From contig JAWHQI010000064.1 of NCBI GenBank assembly GCA_033032865.1, positions 4,526,001-4,590,000 on the forward strand: a DNA stretch of 64,000 nucleotides. The letters are read 5' to 3'. Of the stretch, positions 44,728-56,900 are shown in pieces. How positions within the stretch are numbered: the first letter of the stretch is position 1; the number at the start of each line of letters is the position of its first letter. Origin of the DNA: Dactylorhiza incarnata (lineage: Eukaryota > Streptophyta > Magnoliopsida > Asparagales > Orchidaceae). The notes under the pieces were generated by a model. It had not been told where the DNA came from and searched no databases. It saw nothing but the letters and a program-made list of their open reading frames with translations. The position numbers and the translations under genes were made by a program.

Positions 44728-45300
44728 TGGAGGGTTACAAAAGTTATCTCTCGAGAGTGACATGTCACCGCTCGTTACAATGATTCTTCTGGACCGCGGA
44801 GGTCGATTGAGGTGGAGTGGTGATGAACGTGCATGGAAGCAATCTAGAATGATGAATGCGGCAACGAGGCTCTGGGATCGGACGGAGATGGGTGAGGTAT
44901 TCGAGCTGTCTTCGAGGGGACCTTCGAGGAGCGAAGGAGATCTTCGAGATTCTGAAGGAATCTTCAAAGGCCGAAGGAGATCTTCGAGCAAACTTCAAAA
45001 GATCTTTGAACTATGAAGGAGGTCTTCGAGCAATCTTCAAGGGATCTTCGAACTCCAAAGGAGATCTTCGAGCGCCGAAGGAGATCTTTGAAGGGATCTT
45101 CGAGCACCGAAGGAGATCTTCGAAGGAATCTTCAAGTGCCGAAAGATATCTTCGAGCGCCGAAGGTGATCTTCGAAGGAATCTTCAAGTGTCGAAGGAGA
45201 ACTCAGAGAGATCTTTGAAGGAAGACTCTGGAGCTCTCTCAGGCGCAGAAGGCAAGGTCATTTCAAATGCAAGCTTTGGGTCCCTTTTATAGCTTCTGAG
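44728..45300 (-). repeat. LTR end of a second gag-only-family element, minus strand, with TATA box
   Basis: Reverse-complement homologue of 30740-31125. A TATA box (GCTATAAAAGGG) lies on the minus strand at about 45283-45294, followed by repeated CGAAGATCTCCTTCGGCG motifs and an end TTGTAACCCTCCA at 44728. The adjoining leader matches as well. Its gag and rest are not visible in this window. Confidence 0.6.
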
Positions 45301-45329
45301 AGAGGCATTTTGGTAATAGTGTCGTTAGG

Positions 45330-45860
45330 GTTGTGGTTATCTGCACACCCATGATAGAAGATTTTACTATCCGCACCTCATGGTGAGTGATTTTACTTTG
45401 GCACCTCAATGATGGAGGATTTTTCTATGCGCGCCCTCATGATGGGAGATTTTACTATTCACACTCGATGGTGAGGAATTTTACTATTCACACCCCCATG
45501 GTGGAGGATTATACTATCAGCACCCCCATGGTGAGGGATTTTACTATTCGCATCCCATGGTGCGAAATTTTACTACGCACACCCTCATAATGAATGATTT
45601 TACTATGCGCACCCCATGATGGGGGATTTGACTATCCGCACCCCCATGATGAGGGATTTAACTATTCGCACTCCCATGATCGGGGATTTGACTATTCGCA
45701 CCCCATGGTGATGAATTTTACTATATGCATCCTCATTTTGGAGGATTTTTACAATCTGCACCCCCATGGTGGGAGATTTTAGTATTCGCAGCCCATGGTG
45801 GGGGGGGGGGATTTTACTATTCACACCCCCGTGGTGTGAGATTTTACTTTGTGCACCCCT
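45330..45860. repeat. CACCCCCATGGTGGGGGATTTTACTATTCG array
   Basis: About 17 degenerate units of about 30 bases combine CCCCCATGGTGGGGG palindromes with ATTTTACTATTCGCA. By position it is the counterpart, in the second element's LTR, of the GGGGTGCGG array in the first element. Confidence 0.9.
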
Positions 45861-47212
45861 GGAAGAGGGAGGCGATGACGGGTGCTGGGAGGCGACGAGT
45901 GATGAGCGTGGCGGTGGGCGATGAGCGCTGCGGGGGAGATGAGGGTGGCGTCGGGCGATGAGCTCGGCCGCGGGCGATGAGCGTTGCAGGGGAGATGAGG
46001 GCGGTGTCGGGCGATGAGCTCCGCCGCGGGCGATGAGCGCGGTGGCGGGCAATGAGAGGGACGCCAGGCGATGAGCACAGCGAGGCCGACGGTGTGTGGG
46101 TGAGCGACGGGCGAGGCCGGCGGTGCGGAGGAGAAAGACGGATAGACTAGGCATTCATGGCCCATGCGCGACATGCATGGCCCATGTGTGACATGCATGG
46201 TCCGTGCGGCCTCCGATCATGCGGAGGGGGATCGCACAACCGGCGGGGCAGGTGTTGGGCGACCGGCAGGGCAGGTGTCGTTGCCTCCCTGTTTGTGGGA
46301 GGTGGTTACCCGCACCCCCATAATGGTGGGGGGGGGGGGGGGGGGGGGCGATTACCCTCTTCCCCATGATTGGGGGAGGATGGCTTGCGCGTGCACGTGC
46401 ACGTGTGCTCCGACGACCATTTGAAAGACCAAACGGACTTGGAATTGCGCTGAGGGCGGCGGCGGGCGATGAGCGCGACGACGGGCAATGAGCTCAGTCG
46501 CGGGAGTCGGGAGAGGAGCTGGACCCCGGGCGATGAGCGCGGTGAGGCCGACGGTGTGGGGGCGAGCGACGGGCGAGGCCGATGGTCCGAAGGAGAAAGA
46601 CGGACTAGGCATGCATGGCCCAGGCGCGACATGCATGGCCTGTGCGGCCTCCGGTCATGCGGCGGGGGATCGCACGGCCGGTGGGGCATGTGTCGCGCGG
46701 CTGGCAGGGCAGGTGCTGTTGCCTCCCTGTTTGTGGGAGGTGGTTACCCGCACCACCATAATTGGGGGGGGGGGGGGGGGGGGGATTACCCTCTTCCCTA
46801 ATATTGAGGGAGGGTGGTACGCGTGCACGTGTGCTCCGACGGCCATTTTGAAGACCAAACGGGCTTGGAGTTGCGCTGAGGGCGGCGGCGGGCGATGAGC
46901 GCGGTGACGGGCAATGAGCTCGGTTGCGGGAGAAGAGCTTGACCCCGGGCGATGAGCGCGGCGAGGCCGGCAACGCAACGCGGAGGAGAGAGACGAGCTA
47001 GGCATGCAGCGCCCATGTGCAGCATGCTTGGCCCGTGCGGCCTCCGGCTCCGACCGTGCGGCGCAGAAACGACGCGGCTCCGGCTATGTGTTAGGGGCCG
47101 CACGGTCTGCGCGGCTCAGGTGCCGCGTGGCAGTTGCCGAGCGATCAACAGGGCAGGTGCGTCTGCCTCTCTATTCGTGGGAGGTGGTTGCCCACGATTG
47201 ATCTTCAACCGA
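45861..47212. repeat. GC-rich region with a 440-bp tandem repeat (about 2.5 copies)
   Basis: TTGCCTCCCTGTTTGTGGG occurs at 46281 and 46719 and a variant at about 47162, giving a period of about 440 bases. Each unit has ATGCATGGCCCATGCGCGACATG motifs, a GGGCGATGAGCGCGGCG part and, in the first two, a run of more than 20 G. Overlapping frames of up to 183 codons on both strands have no domain and are probably not genes. Confidence 0.8.
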
Positions 47213-47989
47213 ACTATTTTTGGGAAACCCACCCCCCTGTGCAATTTTGGAAAAATCGAAGCTGTTTAAGTTAAATACACGTGACGAGATATTACACTTG
47301 CGGCGATATTATAAGTCTCGGACTTTATCTCTCTATCAAACACATTAATATCGCCCTAACCACATAAGCTCGCCTTCGAAGCTTCGCCTGTTTGACCACA
47401 GATCCCTTGTTTTCTTTGTATAAAAAACAATTCGAAAACCCTTGCCCTAAACTTGCGCCACTCTGAAAGCTCGACAACAACAAAATCTTATTTATTTTTT
47501 TTAAATTTTGTTCTTAAAATATTGTTCTTAAAATATTGTTGAGCGGTAAGCGGCGGGCCAGAGATTTTCTTATGTTTTTAGGCCTTCCATTTTCATAAAG
47601 AATGAATTCCCGGTGTTGACATAGGAGAAACGTGTCCAATAATACATTTACGCTGATTCAGCTGCGCTTCTTAGAAAAAATGCCCCAAAAATATTAAACT
47701 TTTCGTGACTCTATGTTAAAAGCACATCAATAACCTTTCTAAATAACACAGAAATTCTTACAGTCCAAAGTTTAAGCGCACACCGCCGTGGCTTCAGCAG
47801 ACCCACGGGAAAGAGGGTCAGGTGCAGCGGAGCAAGAGCATTATGTTCCGGCTTTTGGGAGGCGTAGGGTGAATCTAGTAGCTCAACAATTAGTGGTAGA
47901 CACAGGAGTTTTACTCAGTGCGGGTGAGATCCTCCAATAGTCGTCGGTTCCACGGGCCAACTAGACAATCTCGCAGGGGCCGGGTGTAG
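47213..47989. other. Intergenic region, no recognised feature
   Basis: AT-rich sequence without a usable open frame. A direct duplication of TTGTTCTTAAAATA occurs near 47508-47540. Confidence 0.5.
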
Positions 47990-48301
47990 TCGCCTACATC
48001 CCCCTTTAGGATTTGTCTATAAATAGACCATCAGGGGTACCACGAATGACACCTAAAAAAATAGAAGATCACCCCCCCAGGTGAGATTCTCATCAAGCCA
48101 GTGTCTTTCTCGTACCAAGCTCAACCAACTGTGGTTATGGAGGAAAAGTTTTTCTCAAACTTCCGGGTACGTGGTGGGACCTCCCTGCTGAAGCGCACTG
48201 GTGTCTGTTTGTGGTCTTTTCTCTACCTTCTTAGCGCTAGCCTTCAGATCCAGATCGCCGGATCGCGGAATCAGTAGCCTCAGGCTGCACATAGGTCAAC
48301 A
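47990..48301 (+). repeat. Diverged Tat-type LTR remnant
   Basis: It shares the order TATAAATAG (about 48020), CTTTCTCGTACC, GTGGTTATGGAGGAAAAG, GGGTACGTGGTGGGACCTCC and an ending TCAACA with the outer Tat 3' LTR (22380-22749). No coding region of the element is attached, so it may be a solo or truncated LTR. Confidence 0.55.
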
Positions 48302-49600
48302 AAGTGTTGAAGCGCCCTGTGGACCAAAGTGTTGAAGTCAGGTTGATTTCAATTTCATAAATTACTCCAAAGATTCTCCCTTTCTCAACAAACAATAAAT
48401 TTTATTTTTGGTGTGACAATAATACGATGGTTTGAAAATAAAATATTTTGATGTGTTAATAGAAATTGACTGTCAATAGCGAAATCGAAGTATTTTTAAC
48501 ATTGCACCTTTTAAAAACGCCGCAACAATACAGCCGCCGCTATATAACAAATTTGTTGTAAATTGTTGGTGATCGATGGACCAGCTTCAAAACGACTGAT
48601 TTTTGGCCTTCACCAACTGGAGTTTTGAACAGGAAAATTGTCAAACAGCACCATGAACACTCGCCGTTTTCATCCCGCCGCAAGGGAGGACATACTTGGG
48701 CTTTATTTTGATCAAAATGTAAAAGCTTAGGCTATGTTTGTTTCGTCGGTGATGTTTTGGAGTGTTGGGAATGAGAGCGGTGGGAATGAAGGGAGGGGTA
48801 TGCGATGACGTTGAAGATAAAAAAATGACGTTTTGAAGCGTTAGGAATGAAGAATAAAGATTTACCAAACATATATTTTCAGCGGTGTCATTTTCTTTCC
48901 ACCAAAAATTGAGGAAAAAAAAGCCGAAACAGTGGTGGAGTCGCCACTAGAGTAGGATTCAACCATTATTGGAGCTTGGAGGAAACTCGGAGGATCACAA
49001 AGCTCGGTTAGGAGACCATGAAAATTCAGTATAATTGGTTGAAATTTTTTTGTCTATTTTTCAGTCATACATTGCTGGGATTTATACATGTTTCATTCCC
49101 ATCAATCGTGGGAAGAGGTTACAAATCAGTCCTTTAAATAACGGAAGAAGTAAAGCAAAATAAATATGGTACAGTTGAGCACTATAATGTAGGATCAGTT
49201 TTGGAATCCTTAGATTAGATTACTTCAATTTTGAATCATTCTTTTATGAAAAGTTGTTAGAATCAAGAGAATATTTTGAATCGTTCTTCTTTTGTGGAAG
49301 GTTGCTAGAATCAAGAGAATATCCCTCAATACTATCCACTATTCAAGGGCCTGGATTGGAGATATTAAATCAACAACTTGAAAGGCGCTAGCTTTTATGT
49401 CCAAGAGTTGCAACGAAAGTATCGTGAGGTTTAAGTAGACTATGTACTACAATCACAGGTTGGGCCTCTTAATTAGAGATCAGTCCTGAAAAGGGAAAGA
49501 ATTTGTTTTGGGAGAGCTTTACCCATTCGTGCGGACACCTGTGCTTCACACCGAAAAAAATAGACTACGTAATGAACCAGTTTAGGAATTGAAAGTTTGA
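48302..49600. other. Intergenic region, possible MITE at 48720-48880
   Basis: GGCTATGTTTGTTTCG near 48730 and ACCAAACATA near 48865 are weak inverted ends of a MITE-like sequence. The rest holds no credible frame. Confidence 0.3.
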
Positions 49601-49639
49601 TTTACTTTGTTTTATTACCTTCTTCTGTTCTTCTTTCCC

Positions 49640-50450
49640 GGTTCTTCATCCCTAAACCCGATTACCCTCGACCCTTCTTCTTTAGCGTAACATTTGATGA
49701 TCTCGTTGATTTGCTTTACTCTCGTCTCATATCCTTACAGCCATATGCCATGACTTTAGTTTTTTCTTCTGGATTTATTAGAACACCCACTACACTATCT
49801 ATATTTTCTACGGAACTTTTTATCCAACTACCCATAGAATTCCAACAATTATTCCAACAATTTTATTCACTATTTTTGGAACCACGATCAAATTATCCCT
49901 CTATTCTGAGGTACTTCACCTACTAATATGAAGCCGTTTAGGTATCCAAGTTGCCATAATAATAAAGGAAATGCTTCATTAAGGGATCGTTAGATCAAGC
50001 ACATGCATTTTCAATTCCCCAGTCATTTTGTTCAAGGGATGGAACTTGACGGTTTTGTATTGATTATCGGCTACTACACAAAATCACAATAAAAAAATGG
50101 TTTCTCATATCAACAATTGACGAACTTCTCGATGAGCTCTATGATGCTCGTTTCTTTTTCAAATGCACCTTCCACTTTTCAAGCACTTATGAACTCTATT
50201 CTCCAATCATATCTACGAAGTTTATTGTCGTTTTGTATGACATATTAATATATAGTTCCACCCGAGAGGAGCACTTCACTCATTTGGCCTTTTACCTTAA
50301 AGATGTTGCACGAAAATAATTTTTTCTTAAAATTATCAAAATGTTCATTTTGACCACCGAGATAGAGTTTTGGGGGCATTGCATCACTAACAAGAGTTTT
50401 TCCGAAATCTACAAATATAGAAGTAGACTTTTTACTCGTACATCTTAAGA
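49640..50450 (+). pseudogene. Ty3/gypsy pol fragment (pre-RT linker and reverse transcriptase)
   Basis: 49800-49900 encodes LPIEFQQLFQQFYSLFLEPR, the usual linker before gypsy reverse transcriptase. 50040-50130 gives RFCIDYRLLHKITIKKWF and STIDELLDELYDARFFFK. 50240-50440 gives DILIYSSTREEHFTHLAFYL followed by TTEIEFWGHCITNKS. Deletions removed the palm segment between them, and stops are frequent. It is closest in style to Athila/CRM-like or chromovirus reverse transcriptases. It lies alone, without LTRs I can assign. Confidence 0.72.
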
Positions 50451-51543
50451 TAATTTTTATATTTTTGAGTTCTTACGTGTAATTTTTATGTCTAAATACT
50501 GCTAGAATAATTACAATAATGCTTTAGGTATGATGATCGAGTCGCTTGTGTTGAAGCAATATTGATAGCATAAACATGTTATGTTAATTATCATGCTATA
50601 ATATTAATAATTTGGGGAATAGTTACGCAGGGGAAATTGTCGTGGTTTGACTTACATTATCATTATTAAGTTAGTCAAGTATTTAACTTGTTTTACCTGG
50701 GTTTCTGTTACCCTCACGTATTTTGTCGGAGGATCCACTATTCGTCGGAATCGCCGGAGCGCGCATTTGGAAAACGTCGAGATTATTTCTTGTAATGAAC
50801 TTGTATTAATTATTTAAAATTAATTAATTACTAAAATATTTTTGTATTTCCTTGTATGGCTACACTCCCTCATCTATATACGGGGAGAGGTTTAGGTGTT
50901 TAGGTGTTCAGGTATCTTAAATGTTTTAGGTTTTAGGGCTCTCATTTGGAGAGAAGGATCATGGAGGACCCAAACCTCCTTGATCTTGGTGAGTGCTTGC
51001 TCCGGATTGTATCGTGTGCTCCCTTCAATTATTAATGCAATCTTGTTTTCTCGTCGTACCAGTCTCGTATTAACTAAGGGGGAACACTTTGGTGGTAGCA
51101 CTCCCTTTTGGCGAGTTTAGCCTCCTGTAAATTTCATGACTGCATTGTGGTCTTGTTTGGGCATTTGGTCTGTCAGTAGATTTATATCGTGGGAGTGACA
51201 CTCTTATTTGGGGACTCACTGTCGGCAGAATATTTTGGTCCAACCGGACATGTAAAGGTAAGAAGCCTCCGGTTAGGCATGCTAGCGTATTATAAGTGCT
51301 AACTAAAAAAAGAGCAATTTTCTATAAAAATATTTTTGGAGAAAGACTAAAAATATATACTGATCTGTATATCTTCTTTACAACTTTCGTTGCAAAACTC
51401 TATATGCAAAATGTGCATTACATTAAATATTGTGTTGTTCTTTTAAAGCTTAGCAAGCAAAATGATCACCAGTCTACTAAATATTTTGAGGTACCCATGA
51501 AGATAATGGCTCTTGAGAAAATCCTAATTTGAAGAAATAAAAT
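50451..51543. other. Intergenic region with LTR-like sequence at about 50640-51290
   Basis: Sequence such as TCTATATACGGGGAGAGG, followed by a leader and GTGAGTGC, looks like an LTR promoter and U5. I found no partner copy or target duplication. No gene is seen. Confidence 0.3.
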
Positions 51544-51809
51544 TGTTAGTTTATAGGTTTGTATTCTAAATCACCTAGAGGGGGGGGGGGGGGGGGGGGG
51601 GGGGGTGAATAGGTTTCTTTTAATTTCTTTTAATTAGTCTAGCAGATTTCTGAGTTATGTTTAAGCAAATCAACAAACACAGAAAGCACACAGGAATTTA
51701 TAGTGATTCCCCAAAGACAGTGTGTCTTTGGGTAGTCCACTTTTCCCCTTCACCCTTCTAACAGTGTGTTAGACAGGGTCAACTCCTCCAACTCAGCTCA
51801 AAGAGCTTA
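51544..51809 (-). repeat. Copia LTR, left fragment (minus strand)
   Basis: It starts TGTTAGTTTATAGG (the LTR's CA end on the minus strand). It includes AATCACCTAGAGGGGG with a run of about 27 G (51578-51605), the reverse complement of the CACCCCCCCTCTAGGTG motif of the other copia LTR. It stops at the GCTTA target site and continues at 60904. Confidence 0.72.
51805..51809. repeat. Left target duplication of the chromovirus (GCTTA)
   Basis: GCTTA precedes the LTR start TGTAACACCC and recurs at 60904-60908. Confidence 0.94.
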
Positions 51810-53866
51810 TGTAACACCCTGCCAGTACGAGAAGTATAACAGCAGGTCCGGCCGGGACCCCACGCCATACAAACCACACTAGCTAGGAGTTAAAAGGTGA
51901 TAACCAGAAAAGTAACCACAAAACGAGAGTACAAAAACGTAAGCGGAAGCATTAATTAAACCATTCAAAAAGACATGTCCACTATCATAGGAATGAGTCC
52001 AGAAGTAAGAGTTACGGCCTTAGGACCTTACATCAAATCAATGTACAAAACTCCAAAAAAACATACATCGGCACGCAGGCCGGCAATACATGAGAAAACA
52101 GGAAAAGAGGCTGGCCTTCGAGGGCCAACACAGCAAAAGGGCCAACGCCCGCTACTTCCCGCTAGGCTCACCTGCACCTGCATAAGAACATTCCACCAAG
52201 CGGTGGCAAACAAAGTAACGGTCAGCACAGCTGACCAAATTATAACGACCCCACCCCTTTCCCGGGGTGGCGGAGCTTCTACCCTGCAAGCAAGCTATAC
52301 TAGCACAAATACTAGTATACAGAAGGTGCAACTACACAAGGTGAGGTTTCAAGCACAATCAATCTTCTAGGTTGAGCATAAAAAAGAAGGGAACCTAGGT
52401 ATGCACATGATGTTGGTTGGGTTCACCCGAAGGTTTCCCACAACCGCCTAAGCAATCGCATGAGGCTAAACATAACATCAAATTCACAACACTCCACCCT
52501 AAGGGTCACAACCTTGGGGGGGAAACAAGAGCTTTTGGTCGGTCTAGGTATGACACCTTCCACGACCTCTCCCATGATCACACGGCTTTCATGAGGAAGG
52601 GACCTCTCGCCGATCTGCATGGAAACGGGTTCGGTTCAGCTTTGCCCGTGCTCTAATCGTCGCGATCTATCGCACGACGCGGGTACGGCTTCACCTCGGC
52701 CCGTAAGGGTTTAACACTTTCAAGTGCTACACTAAAATTATACGCTACGCACCTAACCCCTTCACAAGGATCTAGGCTTCGCGAATTCTCAACAAGGGAG
52801 GTACATACGCTCCGCACCAATTTCGTGGTGAAGGTTTGCCTTCATCCAAAACTCCAAGCATGGGGCTTTCGTTAGGATCTTCACAAGACGCCTACACTTA
52901 ACTCCCGCAATACTATAGGTGAGTTCACGGAGTCATTCTCCGGCACGCATTCTAGGCCTAACCTAAATGCAACGTCGCAAATCAAGCATCACCGATTCGG
53001 GCTCACGGCCACGAATAGGTTTCACACACAATGCCTAAATCCGCACGACTACCGGATTTTCTACATGCAATATGCCGGGGACGGACACAATCTACCCGGA
53101 GTTCCGAAGAACTTGAGGAAATCCTACACTTCACCCATTTGGTGAAGGGACTCCTCATGCAATCAAAGAAAGAGGAATAAATGGACAAATACAAGTCCAA
53201 AGTTCGGGAGGAAGAATCGTTACCCTAGACGTGTTCTTCTTCGCCATGGATGCGAGATTCTACGCGGAGGGAAAGAACCGCACCGGGCTGCACTCTCCGG
53301 ATCTGGAAACGGCTCGCGAAACGGAGCTCCGTCAATGGCGAAATCTCCTCTTCTTCTTCCTTGCCCCCTTCTTCTTCCTCTAGCCTAGGAGAGAGAAACA
53401 CTATGAAATAATGAGGGTTTAATCCCTCTCCAAAGCCCTAAGACCCCCCAGCATTAAATCCCAGCCGTTGGATCGAATTCCAAGAAATTTGATCGGTCGG
53501 ATCCTCTTCTCCGCTCAAAATCGCGGAACAGAATAAACAGGGCGCACGATCACAGGCGCACGGTCAGTGGTCGTGCGCGACGAGGGCAATGGTCGTGCGC
53601 ACTATCCGGGACAGAACTCTGAATTCTCGCGAATAAGCGCACGATCACTGGTCGTGCGCGAAGAGGGAAATGGTCGTGCGCACTGTCCGAGACAGAACTC
53701 GATTCTCTTCTGAATTAACGCACGATCGCTGGCGCACGATCACTGGTCGTGCGCGATGAGGCCACTGATCGTGCGCTAAGAGCAGACAGGGAAAGATCTA
53801 GCCTGCTTCACGTGCCGCACTACCACTCCGCCTACTTCGCGGAACTACCAGATTTGGGGTGTTACA
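51810..53866 (-). repeat. 3' LTR of the chromovirus
   Basis: 2057 bases, partner of 58833-60903. Near its inner end (53543-53780) it carries units of about 62 bases with GCGCACGATCACTGGTCGTG. Short frames such as 51975-52370 are identical in both LTRs and have no domain. Confidence 0.95.
53543..53785. repeat. GCGCACGATCACTGGTCGTGCGC repeat in the 3' LTR
   Basis: Three to four degenerate copies (about 62 bases) contain the imperfect palindrome GCGCACGATC...TGGTCGTGCGC. The equivalent stretch at 60566-60808 has a 14-base insertion, the only length difference between the LTRs. Confidence 0.85.
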
Positions 53867-53880
53867 ACTCCACCCTCCTT
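53867..53880 (-). other. Polypurine tract of the chromovirus
   Basis: AAGGAGGGTGGAGT on the minus strand directly precedes the 3' LTR start TGTAACACC. Confidence 0.78.
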
Positions 53881-53930
53881 AAAAGAATTTCGTCCCGAAA
53901 TCCAGGAAACAGTAATAGCATAGATTACAG

Positions 53931-56900
53931 TTATACTTTACCTGAGGGAAAAAGCTCGGGATACTCCGCAAGCATCGTTTGCTCTCTCTCCCAAGAGAGC
54001 TCCTCTCGGCCGCAGTTATCCCACCGGACTTTTACCATCCGAATGGACTTGTTCCGCAGCTGCTTTACTTCGGTATCTTCGATGCGTAAAGGCTTGACTT
54101 TCGTCGACAACCCACTATCAACCGGAACTTTGCCGACCGCAACGATATGAGTAGGCTCTTGCACTGCCTTCCTCAACACTGAAATGTGAAACACGTCGTG
54201 CAGACCGCTCAGCTCTGCAGATAGTGCAAGCCGATAAGCCGCATCACCAACACGCTCCACGATCTCGAACGGTCCTAAGTACCTCGGACTGAGCTTTTTC
54301 AAGCGTCGAATCCTTGATACCCCTTTGAACGGTTTGATCTTCAAGTAAACCCGGTCACCGACGGCAAACTCTAAGTTCCTATGCTTGGCATTGAAATACT
54401 TTGCTTGCCTATCCTGGGCAACCAATAGCCTTTCGCGTAAAGTCCGGATCGTCGAAGTTGCTTCTTCAACATCCTTTCGCTTCAATAGCTTTGTATCGCC
54501 CGTTTCCGCCCAAGACAACGGCGTACGACACTTCTTACCATAGATGGCCTCGAAAGGAGTCATCTTTATGCTGGCTTGGTAGCTATTATTGTAGGCGAAT
54601 TCGATCATATAGAGATGATCCTCCCACTTCTTTCCAAAGTCTAGAGCGCACATTCGGAGCATATCCTCCATAGTCCTGTTGGTTCTCTCGGTCTGTCCAT
54701 CCGTTTGCGGGTGGAAGGCCGTGCTGAACTTCAATTTTGTGCCCAACAGTTCATGGATAAGCCTCCAATCTTTCGATGTGAAACGCCCGTCACGATCGCT
54801 GACGATGCTACGAGGGTCACCGTGCAGTCTCACGATACTATCCACATAGAGCTTTGCTAGCTTCTCTACGGAATCATCCTTCCGGTTCGGAATGAAGTGT
54901 GATACCTTTGTCAAACGGTCCACGATCACCCATATGGCGTCGTTTCCATGTTGCGATCTCGGCAATCCGTGCACGAAATCCATCGAAATATCATCAAACT
55001 TCCACTCCGGAATCGGCAAGGACTTCAGAAACCCACCGGGACGTTGACATTCCGCTTTCACCAATGCGGAAGTATGACACTTGGCCACGTAAAGGGCAAT
55101 GTCTTTCTTCATGCCCGGCCACCAGAACAATTTCTTCATATCCATAAACATTTTAGTGCTCCCCGGGTGGATCGAGTACTTGGTATGATGAGCCTCGTAC
55201 ATCAACTCCGCCCGTAGAGTACCAACGTTTGGGATGCATAACCTTTCCTGCTTCCACATAAGGTCGTCTTCGAAGGAGAAATCAGCGTTTAACCCTTCAA
55301 CGGTTTCCGCTTTGTATCGTTTCAAGCTCTCGTCCAACTCCAATGCTTGTCGAACTCGGTCGGCAAGGTCGTAGCGAACTTCCGTCCAGTTCAAGCATGC
55401 TGAGGTAGACGTTCTCCTATCAATGCATATGATCTCCATTTCTTCTAGCTCACGGATTAGACGCTCATCGTGCATCAAAATCCAATTTGCTTGTGCGGGA
55501 GCCCGACGACTCAACGCGTCTGCAACTACGTTTCCTTTACCGGGAGTATATTTGATATCGAAGGTGTAGTCCCCAAGGAACTCCATCCACCTCCTTTGGC
55601 GCATGTTCAACTCCCTTTGATCTAGTAAGTACTTGATGCTCTTATGGTCGGTAAAGATATCGATCTTCACGCCATATAGATAGTGTCTCCAAAGTTTGAG
55701 GGCAAAAACCACGGCCGCTAGCTCCAAATCATGGACCGGGTAATTCCTCTCGTGAACCTTCAGTTGCCGGGAGCCGTAGGCAATTACCTTCCCGAACTGC
55801 ACTATGACACAACCCAATCCACTTCCTGAGGCGTCGCTATATATTTCGTAGCCTTCCGTACCTTGTGGCGAGCATAGGATGGGCGCCGTGGTCAGACGGC
55901 TCTTTAGCTCTTCAAAAGCTCGTGCGCACTCGGGCGACCAAACGAACTTATGATCCTTCCTAGTCAGTTTTGTGAGAGGAAGTGCGATCCTCGAGAAGTT
56001 TTCCACAAAGCGCCTATAATAGCCGGCAAGTCCTAAGAAACTTCGGACTTCCGCTACGTTTTTCAACAAAGGCCACGCTTGGATCGCTTCTATCTTCGAC
56101 GGATCAACTGCAATTCCTTCGCCACTAACAACATGACCAAGGAATGCCACTGACGGTAGCCAAAACTCGCACTTGGAGAACTTGGCATATAGCTGACTCC
56201 TCCTCAAGGTGCTCAGGACTGCGTGCAGATGCCCTACATGCTCCTCTTCCGACTGAGAGTATACCAAAATGTCATCGATGAAGACGATCACAAATTGATC
56301 TAAATACTCTCGGAATGTCCTATTCATCAAGTCCATGAATACCGACGGTGTGTTGGATAGACCGAACGGCATTACCGTGAACTCATAGTGTCCAAAGCGG
56401 GTACTGAACGCTGTCTTTGGAATGTCACATTCCCTTATTCGCAGTTGATAGTAGCCGGACCTTAGGTCTAGCTTGGAGTAAACCGTCGACCCCATCAGTT
56501 GGTCGAACAGATCATCGATTCTAGGAATCGGATATCGGTTTTTCTCGGTCAACTTGTTTAGCTCTCTATAATCAATACATAGACGCAAGCTCCCATCCTT
56601 CTTTTTCACAAAGAGGACTGGTGCACTCCAAGGCGAAGAACTTGGACGTACGTAGCCTTGCTCTAGCAGCTCTTGCAATTGGACCTTCAACTCTGCCAAT
56701 TCCTTTGGCGCTATTCGGTATGGTGAGCGGGCCACAGGTTTGGCACCTGGCACCAACTCGATACAGAAATCAATCTCCCGATGAGGCGGAGCCCCAGGGA
56801 GTTCGTTAGGAAACACGTCGGCGTATTCCGCTACAACTGGGACATCACACAACCTGGGCTTTGGCTCCGAAGCCTCCAACAAGGTGAAGAACAACTCGGC

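Noticed and set aside
45603..47103. Overlapping frames of 60-183 codons in the GC-rich repeats
   Set aside because: They occur on both strands at once in tandem repeats and look like low-complexity translation.
51975..52656. Frames repeated identically in the chromovirus LTRs (131, 79 and 66 codons)
   Set aside because: Their identity only reflects the LTR duplication. They lie in LTR non-coding sequence and have no domain.
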